Source: CAZLLV01 sp964560325
GTDB taxonomy: Bacteria > Acidobacteriota > Thermoanaerobaculia > Multivoradales > DATKCC01
NCBI GenBank assembly: GCA_964560325.1
Contig: CAZLLV010000421.1
Coordinates: 1-13,591 of the forward strand
Direction: 5' to 3'
DNA: 13,591 nt
Both the position numbers and the translations under genes were made by a program. Shown piece by piece: positions 1 to 7,021 of the stretch. Under the pieces are notes generated by a model. The model had not been told where the DNA came from. It ran no database searches and saw only the letters and a program-made list of their open reading frames with translations. Position 1 is the first letter of the stretch. The number at the start of each line of letters is the position of its first letter.

Positions 1-786
1 CGGGAACGACGTGAGGGTCACCCGCTCCCGGGCGATCAGGGCCACCAGGTAGGCCGTGTCCTTCTCGCCCCCCGGAGCCGGCAGCACCGTCCGCCCGCCG
101 GCGACCAGCGGGCCGAAGATCTCCGCCACCGAGACGTCGAAGCTGATGGTCGTCTTCTGAAGAAAGCCGTCGGCCGGCCCGACGTCCGCCGCCCGCGCAT
201 ACTGCAGCCGGTTGCCCAGGGCCCGGTGGGAGATCACCACCCCCTTCGGCCGGCCGGTGGAGCCGGAGGTGTAGAGGACGTAAGCCGCGTGGTCCGGCAG
301 GAGCGCCGGCGGGGCGAAGCCGCCTGCCCGGTCCGTGGAGCCGCCGTCCGGCAGCACCAGCAGGTCGGCCGCGGTGAAGAGCTCCCGCGCCCGAGGCTCC
401 GCCCCCTTCGAGACCAGGAGAGTCCGAAGCCCGGCGTCCTCGGCCATGTACCGGAGCCGATCGGCGGGGAGCGCGGGGTCGAGGGGAACGTAGGCGGCGC
501 CGGCACGGAGGACGGCGAGGAGCGCGCTCACCAGGCCCGGCGACCGCTCGGCGAAGACCCCGACGCGGCTCTCCGGCCCGACCCCCGCGCCGCGGAGCCG
601 GCCCGCCAGGATCGCCGAGCGGCGGTCGAGCTCGCCGTAGCTGATCCGCACCTCCGCCGCCGGCAAACGATCCTCGGAGCCGCCGTCGAACACCACCGCC
701 ACGCGGTCGGGCGTCTCCGCCGCCTGCACGGCGACCATCTCGTGAACGAAACCGTCGGCGGGGTGGTCGAGCGCCGGGGCGTTCCA
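1..786 (-). other. NRPS adenylation domain A2, partial
   Basis: This is the N-terminal half of a second adenylation domain (about residue 1530 to the window edge). It has the RAGAAYVPLDP core, YTSGSTGRPKG (A3, from residue 1701) and SFDVSVAE (A4). A ten-residue insert-like stretch, SEDRLPAAEV, sits just before the ISYGEL motif. Only the start of the specificity pocket is in the window: Asp and Val at the first two positions, Ala at the third (tryptophan in A1), and probably Ser at the fourth. The rest lies outside, so I make no substrate call. Confidence 0.9.
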
Positions 787-3700
787 CTCCCGCAGCACCT
801 GGTGCAGCTCGGACGCGGAGAGGACCGGCAGCGCCGCCACCGGCGTCGCGGGATCGGCGCAGCCGGCGGCGAGCAGGATCTCCAGGTGGCGGCCGAAACG
901 GTCGACGGTGGCGGCGTCGAAGAGGTCCACCAAGTAGGCCCAGTGCCCCACCATCTCGTTTCCGGTGTCGAAGAGGCTCAGGGTGAGGTCGAACTTCGAG
1001 ATGCCGGTGGCGGGTGCCACGGCCTCGCCCGTGAGCGCGAGGTCGAGCCCCGGGGGCGGCGCCGGGCGGGCGGCGGTGGCCTGGAGGGTGAGCATGACCT
1101 GGAAGAGGGGCGTGTAGGCGAGGTTCCGCTCCGGGGCGATCTCCTCCACCAGCCGTTCGAACGGCACCTCCTGGTGCTCCTGGGCCTCCACGGTCACCGC
1201 GCGAGCCCGCGCCACCAGATCGCCGAAGGGGGCGCCGGCAGGGACCGCGACCCGGAGCGGGAGCGTGTTGACGAAGAAGCCCACCACCTCCTCGACCTCG
1301 GGGCGTAGCCGCCCCTCCACCGGGGTCCCCACCACCACCTCGTCTTGCCCGGAGTGGCGGGCGAGGAGGGCGGCGTAGGCGGCGAGCGCGACCATGAACG
1401 GCGTCGCCTCGTGCCGCCGCGCGACCTCCCGCAGGCCGCCCGCGACCGCCGCCGGCAGGTGGGCACCCCGCGTGCCCCCCCGGAAGGTCTGCACCGGAGG
1501 CCGTGGACGGTCGCTCGGGAGCTCGATCCGCGGCGGAGCCCCGGCCAGGCGGGAGCGCCAGTGCTCGACCTCCGCGGCCAGCACCTCCCCCGCCAGGCGC
1601 CGGCGCTGCCAGGCGGCGAAGTCCGCGTAGCGGACCGGCAGCTCCGGCAGGGCGCGCGCCGTCTCCGGACCGGCGTAGAACGCCAACAGGTCCCGCACCA
1701 GGACTCCTTCGGACGTGCCGTCGGTGATCGCGTGGTGGAGGGTCAGGAGCACCAGGTGCCGGTCGGCGTCCAGGCGGACGAGCGTGGCCCGCAGCAACGG
1801 GCCGGTCAGCAGGTCGAACGGCCGGCGGACCTCCGCCCGGGCCGCCCGCTGCGCCGCGTCCTGCCGCCGCGCCGGCGGGAGGGCCCGCAGGTCGATCACC
1901 GCGAGCGCCGGGGCCGAGGGCTCGTGGATCACCTGGACCGGTCCGTCCGCGGTCTCGGCGAAGGTGGTCCGCAGGGTCTCGTGGCGCCGGGTCAGGCCGC
2001 CCAGGGCCGACGCCAGGCGGGCCGCGTCCAGGGGGCCGTGCACCAGGAAGCCGGAGGGCAGGTTGTAGAGCGGGCTCTCGGGCTCGAACCGGTCAAGGAA
2101 CCAGAGCCTTTCCTGGGCGTGGGAGAGCGGGAGCGCATCGTCCCGCAGGATCCGCGGGATCGGCTCCTCGGGGCCGGTGCGGCTCGCCCGCAGGCCGTCG
2201 ACGGTCGCGGCCATCTCGGCGAGCGTCGCGGAGCCGAAGAGGGCCGCCAGGGGCAGATCGACCTCCAGGGCGGCCTTCACGCGCGACACGACCCGGGTCG
2301 CGAGGAGGGAGTGCCCTCCGAGGTCGAAGAAGCCGTCGTCGCGTCCCACCCTCTCGATCCGCAGCACCTCGGCCCAGATCTCGGCCAGGCTCGTCTCGGT
2401 GGGCGTGGCGGGCGGGCGGAACGCCGCGTCCGGCCCCACGCGCTCCGACTCCTCCAGGGCGGGGAGGGCGCGGCGGTCGAGCTTGCCGTTGACCGTGAGC
2501 GGGAGCGCGGCGATGGCGACGAAGGCGGCCGGGATCATGTAGTCCGGAAGGAAGGCCGCCGCGTGAGCCCGCAGCTCCTCGAGGCGCGGCTCGGTTCCCG
2601 GACGCGGTACCAGGTATGCCACCAGGCGCTGCTCGCCGGGCGCGTCCTCCCGGGCGACGACGGCGGCCTGCGCCAGGTCCGGGTGCCGCGCCAGCACCGC
2701 CTCGATCTCCCCCAGCTCGATCCGGAAGCCGCGGACCTTGACCTGCTGGTCCACCCGGCCGAGGAAGTCGAGCTCGCCGCCGGGCAGCCGGCGCGCCAGG
2801 TCCCCCGCCTTGTACAGGCGCCGGCCCGCGGGCTGGGGAACGCCCGCCTCGGCGGCGAACGGATCGGGCACGAAGCGCTCCGCCGTGAGGGCCGGCCGGT
2901 CGAGGTAGCCGCGGGCGAGCCCCTCGCCCCCGACGTGGATCTCTCCCGGCACGCCCTCCGGCGCCAGCTCCATCCGGCGGTCGAGGAGGTGGACCTGGAG
3001 GTCGGGGATCGGCACCCCGACCGGGCTCCCGGCCGGGCCTTCCAGGTCGGCCGCAGTCATCGGCCGGTAGGTCACGTGCACCGTGGTCTCGGTGATGCCG
3101 TACATGTTGACCAGGCGCGGCCTCCGGTCGCCGTGGCGCGCGAACCAGGGAGCGAGGCTCGACGGCTCGAGCGCCTCGCCGCCGAAGACCACCGTGCGTA
3201 GCGCGAGCTCGCCGGGTGGCAGCTCCGCCGCGGCGTCCGCCGCCACGAGCTGCCGGAACGCCGACGGCGTCTGGTTGAGGACGGTGATCCGCTCCCGGCG
3301 CAGGAGCTCGTGGTACGCCTCCGGCGAGCGGCTGACCCAGTAGGGCACCACCGCCACCCGCCCGCCGTAGGCGAGAGCGCCCCAGAGCTCCCAGACCGAG
3401 AAATCGAAGGCGTAGGAATGGAACAGGGTCCAGGCGTCGTCCGGCCCGAAGGAGAACCAGTCGTCGGTGGCGTCGAGGAGGCGTTGCACACTGCCGTGGC
3501 GCACCAGGGATCCCTTCGGCCGGCCGGTGGACCCGGAGGTGTAGATCACGTACGCCAGCTCGTCGGGCCCGATCGCCACGGCGGCCGCGGCCGCTCCGTC
3601 CGCCGGCGCGTCCCCCGCCCCGGGCGCTTCCACCGGCACCGTCCGCACGCCCGCCGGAAGCACGCCGATCAGGCCCTCGCCGGTCACCACCAGGGGCGCT

Positions 3701-5373
3701 CCGGAGTCCTCGACGATCCATCGCAGGCGCTCCTCCGGGGCGGCCGGATCGATCGGCACGTAGGCTCCTCCCGCCTGGAGGATGGCGAGGATCCCCACCA
3801 CCATCTCCAGGGAGCGGTCGACGCAGAGGCCGACCCGGGTCTCGCGGCCGACGCCCTCCCGGCGGAGCCGACGGGCGAGCCGCGCCGCCGACGCGGCGAG
3901 GGCGCCGTAGGTGAGTGCCCGGTCCTCGAACGTGACCGCCACGCGGTCGGGCCGGCGGGCGGCGTGCTCCGCGAAGAGCTCGTGTACGGCGCGCCCGGTG
4001 CGGAAGTCGGTCTCCGGCCGGTTCCAGCGGGTGAGCGCCGCGCGCCGTTCGGCGATGTCGACCGGCGAGAGGTCGCGGAGCCGGCGGCGGGGGTCCTCGG
4101 TGAGGGCCGCCAGCAGGTGGGCCAGGTGGCCGAGGAGCCTCCGCACGGCGGCGGAGTCGAACCGCGCCCGCTCGAAGCCGGCGCGCAGGACCATCCGCTC
4201 ACCGGGTGCGGCGACCAGGGTGAGCGGGTAGTTGGTCCGCTGGAAGACGCCGACGTGGCTCATCTCGAAGGCGGCGTCGGCGGTGAAGCTCTCGAAGACC
4301 AGGATCGACTCGAAGAGCTCGCGGTCGCGGCCGATCTCCGCCACCCCCTGCACCTCGACGAGCGGGCTGTGCTCGTACCTCCGCAGGCCCGCCTGGTCGG
4401 CCTGGATCGCCTGGAGCCACGGGAGCACCTCGGCCTCCGGGTCGACCCGGCCGCGGAACGGCAGCGTGTTGATGAAGCAGCCGATCATGGCGTCGACGCC
4501 CGGCAGGACCGGCGGCCGGCCCGAGAGGGTGACGCCGAAGACCACGTCGTCGCGGCCCGAGTAGCGCGACAGGAGCAGGACGTAGGCCCCCTGTACCAGG
4601 GTGTTGAGCGTCAGCCGGTGGTCCTGGGCGAAGGTCTTGAGCCGGGCCGTGAGGCCGGAGGGGAGCTTCGTCACCTCGAAGTCGTAACCGCCGTCCTCGC
4701 CGCCGGCCTCGCGGCGATCGACGGCCAGCGGCGTCGGCTCCCGGAACCCATCCAGGCCCCGGCGCCAGTACTCCCGCGCCTCGGTCAGATCCTGCCGCCG
4801 GAGCCACCGGACGTAGTCGCGAAACGGCCGGCGCTCCGGCAGGTGCGGCTCCGTGCCGGTGGCGAGCCCCTGGTAGATCTCGAGCACCTCGCGCATGAGG
4901 AGGCCGGTCGACCAGCCGTCCAGGAGGAGGTGGTGGTAGCTCCAGACCACGCGGTGGTCGTCGTCCCCGACCCGGACGACGGTGAGGCGCAGGAGCGGCG
5001 GGCGGTCGAGCCGGAAGCCGCGCCGCCGGTCCTCGGCCAGGAGCTTCTCGAACCGCTCGTCCTGCTCCTCCCGCGGCAGCGCGCGCCAGTCCTGCCGCTC
5101 GACCGGCAGCTCCACCTCCCGGTACACCACCTGCACCGGCTCCTCCAGGTCTTCCCAGAGGAAGGCGGTGCGCAGGACCGGGTGGCGCCGCACCACCCGG
5201 CGCCACGTCTCCTCGAAGAGCCGGGGATCGAAGCCGGCACCGTAGCGGAGGCCGAACTGCTCGAAGTAGACACCGGTGCCGGGGGCCAGCAGGCTGTGGA
5301 CCAGGATGCCCTGCTGCACCGGGGAGAGCCGGTAGATGTCTTCGACGTTCTTGCGCTGGGTGCCGGCGGTCAT
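1..5373 (-). CDS. Non-ribosomal peptide synthetase, C-A(Thr)-PCP-C-A..., partial (3' end outside window)
   Basis: This is a large cytoplasmic assembly-line enzyme. The reading frame starts at the ATG at 5373-5371 and stays open for 1791 codons to the left edge, so its C-terminus is missing. Domains by residue: short N-terminal docking-like segment (1-15), C1 (about 10-440, HHLLLDG at 147-153), A1 (about 460-975), PCP (about 991-1056, Ser1022), C2 (about 1070-1505, HHAITDG at 1213-1219) and the first part of A2 (about 1530-1791, YTSGSTG from residue 1701). All visible catalytic motifs are intact. There is no epimerase after PCP1, so an L-residue is expected from module 1, which fits the LCL look of C2. 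The ATG follows the docking pattern directly, but the ribosome site (GGAAC, a few bases upstream) is weak. The gene is divergent from the ATP-grasp gene and co-directional with the PKS. Identification as an NRPS is secure; the product is unknown. Confidence 0.97.
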   Translation of the reverse strand, partial: MTAGTQRKNVEDIYRLSPVQQGILVHSLLAPGTGVYFEQFGLRYGAGFDPRLFEETWRRVVRRHPVLRTAFLWEDLEEPVQVVYREVELPVERQDWRALPREEQDERFEKLLAEDRRRGFRLDRPPLLRLTVVRVGDDDHRVVWSYHHLLLDGWSTGLLMREVLEIYQGLATGTEPHLPERRPFRDYVRWLRRQDLTEAREYWRRGLDGFREPTPLAVDRREAGGEDGGYDFEVTKLPSGLTARLKTFAQDHRLTLNTLVQGAYVLLLSRYSGRDDVVFGVTLSGRPPVLPGVDAMIGCFINTLPFRGRVDPEAEVLPWLQAIQADQAGLRRYEHSPLVEVQGVAEIGRDRELFESILVFESFTADAAFEMSHVGVFQRTNYPLTLVAAPGERMVLRAGFERARFDSAAVRRLLGHLAHLLAALTEDPRRRLRDLSPVDIAERRAALTRWNRPETDFRTGRAVHELFAEHAARRPDRVAVTFEDRALTYGALAASAARLARRLRREGVGRETRVGLCVDRSLEMVVGILAILQAGGAYVPIDPAAPEERLRWIVEDSGAPLVVTGEGLIGVLPAGVRTVPVEAPGAGDAPADGAAAAAVAIGPDELAYVIYTSGSTGRPKGSLVRHGSVQRLLDATDDWFSFGPDDAWTLFHSYAFDFSVWELWGALAYGGRVAVVPYWVSRSPEAYHELLRRERITVLNQTPSAFRQLVAADAAAELPPGELALRTVVFGGEALEPSSLAPWFARHGDRRPRLVNMYGITETTVHVTYRPMTAADLEGPAGSPVGVPIPDLQVHLLDRRMELAPEGVPGEIHVGGEGLARGYLDRPALTAERFVPDPFAAEAGVPQPAGRRLYKAGDLARRLPGGELDFLGRVDQQVKVRGFRIELGEIEAVLARHPDLAQAAVVAREDAPGEQRLVAYLVPRPGTEPRLEELRAHAAAFLPDYMIPAAFVAIAALPLTVNGKLDRRALPALEESERVGPDAAFRPPATPTETSLAEIWAEVLRIERVGRDDGFFDLGGHSLLATRVVSRVKAALEVDLPLAALFGSATLAEMAATVDGLRASRTGPEEPIPRILRDDALPLSHAQERLWFLDRFEPESPLYNLPSGFLVHGPLDAARLASALGGLTRRHETLRTTFAETADGPVQVIHEPSAPALAVIDLRALPPARRQDAAQRAARAEVRRPFDLLTGPLLRATLVRLDADRHLVLLTLHHAITDGTSEGVLVRDLLAFYAGPETARALPELPVRYADFAAWQRRRLAGEVLAAEVEHWRSRLAGAPPRIELPSDRPRPPVQTFRGGTRGAHLPAAVAGGLREVARRHEATPFMVALAAYAALLARHSGQDEVVVGTPVEGRLRPEVEEVVGFFVNTLPLRVAVPAGAPFGDLVARARAVTVEAQEHQEVPFERLVEEIAPERNLAYTPLFQVMLTLQATAARPAPPPGLDLALTGEAVAPATGISKFDLTLSLFDTGNEMVGHWAYLVDLFDAATVDRFGRHLEILLAAGCADPATPVAALPVLSASELHQVLREWNAPALDHPADGFVHEMVAVQAAETPDRVAVVFDGGSEDRLPAAEVRISYGELDRRSAILAGRLRGAGVGPESRVGVFAERSPGLVSALLAVLRAGAAYVPLDPALPADRLRYMAEDAGLRTLLVSKGAEPRARELFTAADLLVLPDGGSTDRAGGFAPPALLPDHAAYVLYTSGSTGRPKGVVISHRALGNRLQYARAADVGPADGFLQKTTISFDVSVAEIFGPLVAGGRTVLPAPGGEKDTAYLVALIARERVTLTSFP
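859..2166 (-). other. NRPS condensation domain C2, LCL-like
   Basis: This is the second condensation domain (about residues 1070-1505). It opens with PLSHAQERLWFLDRFEPES and carries the active-site motif HHAITDG at residues 1213-1219, with His1214 as the expected catalytic base. DGTS replaces the more usual DGWS, which is a common variation. The downstream 'GFFVNTLPLR' and 'FERLVEEIAPERN' type motifs are complete, so the domain looks functional. It would join the threonyl-containing chain to the amino acid selected by A2. Confidence 0.92.
2206..2403 (-). other. Peptidyl carrier protein PCP1
   Basis: This is the thiolation domain (about residues 991-1056) that carries the threonyl and then peptidyl thioester. 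The phosphopantetheine site is DLGGHSLLA with Ser1022, which sits after the usual FFDLGG helix entry. The LGGHS form is typical of carriers that pass directly to an LCL condensation domain, and C2 follows about 15 residues later. It contrasts with the LGGDS carrier at the end of the PKS. Confidence 0.93.
2449..3996 (-). other. NRPS adenylation domain A1, predicted L-threonine
   Basis: This domain (about residues 460-975) activates an amino acid as its adenylate and loads PCP1. Core motifs are visible: YTSGSTGRPKG (A3, from residue 611), AFDFSVWE (A4), NMYGITETT (A5, from residue 756) and the A10 motif NGK with Lys964. By alignment to the GrsA phenylalanine pocket, the ten specificity residues are D657, F658, W661, N700, V729, G731, M757, V765, H766 and K964, giving DFWNVGMVHK. 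The established threonine code is DFWNIGMVHK, so there is one conservative Ile-to-Val change. Threonine is therefore the clear prediction; a close analogue such as 2,3-dehydrobutyrine precursor or allo-threonine cannot be excluded from the code alone. Confidence 0.88.
4054..5346 (-). other. NRPS condensation domain C1, DCL-like
   Basis: The first domain of the NRPS (about residues 10-440) forms the amide bond between the upstream acyl chain and the amino acid on PCP1. The HHLLLDGWS motif at residues 147-155 is complete, with His148 as the expected catalytic base. The opening YRLSPVQQGILVHSLL and the HHLLLDGWS form are those of DCL domains, which normally accept a chain ending in a D-residue from an epimerase-containing module. 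LCL domains instead open like 'LSxAQERLWFLDxxEP', as C2 does here. Here the apparent upstream partner is a PKS module with a degenerate epimerase-like domain. The subtype call is by eye and needs a phylogeny. Confidence 0.85.
5314..5373 (-). other. Candidate COM-acceptor-like N-terminus of the NRPS
   Basis: The first 20 or so residues read MTAGTQRKNVEDIYRLSPVQ. The pattern of a short polar tail, K.xVxDxYxLSP, then the first C-domain helix matches acceptor communication-mediating (COM) segments at the N-termini of tyrocidine/gramicidin-type synthetases that follow an epimerase-ending partner. This is family-pattern recognition, not an alignment. The partner would be the donor-like tail of the PKS at 7025-7102. 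Confidence 0.5.
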
Positions 5374-5408
5374 GTCCGTTCCGACGCCGCGGAGCGGCGG
5401 CGGTCGTG

Positions 5409-5444
5409 CCGGTGGCTCGGGCGGCCTACTCGGGAAGCCACCGG
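5409..5444. repeat. Perfect 9-bp inverted repeat, candidate operator or leader hairpin
   Basis: CCGGTGGCT at 5409-5417 is exactly complementary to AGCCACCGG at 5436-5444, with an 18-base spacer. It lies 36-71 bases upstream of the NRPS start codon, in its likely leader or promoter. It could be an operator for a dimeric regulator or an RNA hairpin in the NRPS leader. There is no T-run, so it is not a standard terminator. Confidence 0.55.
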
Positions 5445-5561
5445 AGGGCGGGGCGGCCTCGGCTGCGCGAGCCGGTCCGTACCGAAAGCCTCTCGGTTCA
5501 ACTCTCTAGTGCAGGTCTTCTCGCGATGGTGGACAGGCCCGGGACGCGGTCGGGTCCGCGG

Positions 5562-5567
5562 TATATT
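5562..5567 (+). promoter_or_regulatory. Candidate -10 element (TATATT) for the ATP-grasp gene
   Basis: TATATT stands out in very GC-rich surroundings 27 bases before the GTG start. The closest -35-like hexamer, TGGACA at 5530-5535, is 26 bases away, too far for a standard sigma-70 spacing, so the promoter call is tentative. Transcription from here would give a short leader and supports the GTG at 5595 over upstream in-frame starts. Confidence 0.3.
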
Positions 5568-5579
5568 CGCCCGCGCGAC

Positions 5580-5590
5580 GAGGAAAGAGA
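5580..5590 (+). promoter_or_regulatory. Ribosome binding site deciding the ATP-grasp start
   Basis: The purine run GAGGAAAGAGA ends 4 bases before GTG 5595; its GAGGA core is 10 bases upstream. The in-frame alternatives, GTG 5406 and ATG 5526, have no comparable site and would add residues with no resemblance to the family. Confidence 0.65.
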
Positions 5591-5594
5591 CGAC

Positions 5595-7013
5595 GTGAAA
5601 ACTCGACACGATCGGCCGGTGGCGTTCGACCCGGCGACCCGCCGGCTCCACCGGCGGCTGTCCGCCACCGCCGAGCGCTTTCTGGACTACGTGGAACGGC
5701 ACCCGGAGGCGGCCGAGAGGTCGAGCTACGAGGTCCTGGACCGCGACATGCGGGGGGTCGTCACCCGGCTTCAGAGCTGGCCCCTCTTCGTCGACCGGCA
5801 CCAGCAGGACCGCTGCGCCGAGGCGATCCTGAGCCTCGGCGAGGTGGTGCGGGCGGTCCCTCACCGCGTCTTCGGGGGCGACGCCGAGCGTCTCGCCGCC
5901 TGGTACGGCCTCGACCTCTCCACGGCGCGCGTCATGGCGCGCCTGCTCGCCGACCCGACGCACCTCGCCCCGATCGTGGCCCGTGGAGATTTCGTCGACA
6001 CCGAGGACGGGCTCTCGTGCGTCGAGATCAACGTCGCCGGCAACCTCGGCGGCTGGACGACCGGCCTCTGGGAACGGCACTACCTCAGAGCGCCACCGGT
6101 GCGGGACTTCGTGCGCCGCGAGGGTCTGGACCTGGTGGGGGTCGACACCCTCGACGTCTTCTTCGCTCACGTCCTCGGCGTGGCGGCGTCGGCCGGGCTC
6201 GATGGGGAGGGGGAGGTGCGTGTCGCCCTCGCGGCGCCCCCGAACATGATCGACTCGCTGGCGCTCCCCAGCTTCGCCGCCGAGCGGTTCCAGGCCTTTC
6301 TGGGCAGCTACGGCACCTGCTCCGGCGAGCTCGTGGTCTGTAGCTACGAGGACCTGGAGGTGGTCGACGGCCTCCGGGTCCACCTGCAGGACCGCCGGGT
6401 CCACGTGGTGATCGAGTCGTACGCCGGCATCGTTCCGCCCCGGCTCTTCCAGCCCTGGATGGCCGGCGGCGTGGCGTTCTTGAACGGGCCGGCCGGCCGG
6501 TTGCTGAACGACCGGCGCACCCTCGCCCTGGTCTCGGAGGCCGCGGCGACGGACCTCCTCTCCGAAGCGGAACGAGAGGTCGTCCGCAAGCACCTCCCGT
6601 GGACCCGGGTGGCGGCGGACGAGACGGTGGCCTTCCGCGGCCGCCGGGAGCGGCTGCCCGCGCTTCTGGAGGAAGAACGAGCTTCCATGGTGCTCAAGCG
6701 CACCGGCTCCCTGGGCGGCGAGAAGGTCGTCATGGGCGCCACCACCGACCCGGAGGAGTGGCGGGCCCGCGTGGAGCAGGCCGTGGCCGAGCCCGGCTGG
6801 ATCGCCCAGGAGCGGCTGCTGTCGCTGCCGTACGCCTTCCAGCACGGCCCCGTCGGCTGGGTGCCCCACGAGGTCGTGTGGGGCCTCTTCGCGTTCGGCG
6901 ACCGTTACGGCGGCGGCTTCCTGCGCATGATGCCCCAGGGCGGCTCCGGCGTGGTGAACGCCTCCCGAGGCGCCGACGACGGCGCCTTCCTGGTGGTGGA
7001 AGAGGGGGCCTGA
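5595..7013 (+). CDS. Circularly permuted ATP-grasp (glutathionylspermidine synthase-like) protein
   Basis: The product is a 472-residue soluble protein with no signal peptide or membrane segment visible. ATP-grasp enzymes activate a carboxylate as acyl phosphate and join it to an amine or thiol. Features matching the permuted ATP-grasp fold are CVEINVAGNLGG with Glu144 and Asn146 (expected metal-binding side), LLNDRRTLAL, the nucleotide loop VLKRTGSLGGEKVVMG with Lys368, GWIAQERLL with Glu406, and GGGFLRMM followed by VVNAS (Arg444, Asn455). The GTG start is chosen for its strong ribosome site. The gene is divergent from the NRPS and ends 8 bases from the PKS stop, inside the cluster but in opposite orientation. 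Family members in natural-product clusters can add an amino acid or amine outside the assembly line; here that role is inference. The substrate is unknown, and a precursor-supply or self-resistance function is possible. Confidence 0.75.
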   Translation: MKTRHDRPVAFDPATRRLHRRLSATAERFLDYVERHPEAAERSSYEVLDRDMRGVVTRLQSWPLFVDRHQQDRCAEAILSLGEVVRAVPHRVFGGDAERLAAWYGLDLSTARVMARLLADPTHLAPIVARGDFVDTEDGLSCVEINVAGNLGGWTTGLWERHYLRAPPVRDFVRREGLDLVGVDTLDVFFAHVLGVAASAGLDGEGEVRVALAAPPNMIDSLALPSFAAERFQAFLGSYGTCSGELVVCSYEDLEVVDGLRVHLQDRRVHVVIESYAGIVPPRLFQPWMAGGVAFLNGPAGRLLNDRRTLALVSEAAATDLLSEAEREVVRKHLPWTRVAADETVAFRGRRERLPALLEEERASMVLKRTGSLGGEKVVMGATTDPEEWRARVEQAVAEPGWIAQERLLSLPYAFQHGPVGWVPHEVVWGLFAFGDRYGGGFLRMMPQGGSGVVNASRGADDGAFLVVEEGA

Positions 7014-7021
7014 CTCCCCGG

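Larger units (their letters stand above)
5374..5594. promoter_or_regulatory. Divergent intergenic region between NRPS and ATP-grasp genes
   Basis: This 221-base non-coding gap separates the divergent NRPS (minus) and ATP-grasp (plus) starts and must hold both promoters, because the PKS transcript cannot reach the NRPS without passing antisense through the ATP-grasp gene. Two less GC-rich pockets stand out, around 5480-5515 and 5560-5568. The second contains TATATT. On the minus strand the first contains TTGAAC (5496-5501 on the plus strand), a plausible -35, but no matching -10 was found. A plus-strand frame stays open through part of the gap, but its predicted N-terminal residues look like read-through of non-coding DNA. 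Confidence 0.6.

Noticed and set aside
1345..3201. Long open reading frames on the plus strand opposite the NRPS (also around 226-1308 and 3310-5598)
   Set aside because: They run antisense to clear NRPS domains, are rich in Arg/Gly/Pro/Ala/Glu with no recognisable motif, and arise because stops are rare in very GC-rich DNA.
241..3543. Near-identical 30-base stretches at about 241-273 and 3511-3543
   Set aside because: Both encode the A3 core YTSGSTGRPKG of the two adenylation domains; paralogous motif conservation explains them, not a mobile or regulatory repeat.
2093..3721. Minus-strand open frames overlapping the NRPS in other frames (2093-3721, 4199-5206, 9246-12509)
   Set aside because: They are shifted-frame readings of the NRPS and PKS coding sequence, with low-complexity Arg/Gly/Pro products; the true frames contain all core motifs.
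5406..5594. N-terminal extension of the ATP-grasp gene to GTG 5406 or ATG 5526
   Set aside because: No good ribosome site; the extension has no family-like sequence and would overlay the inverted repeat and the TATATT element. GTG 5595 has a strong purine-rich site.
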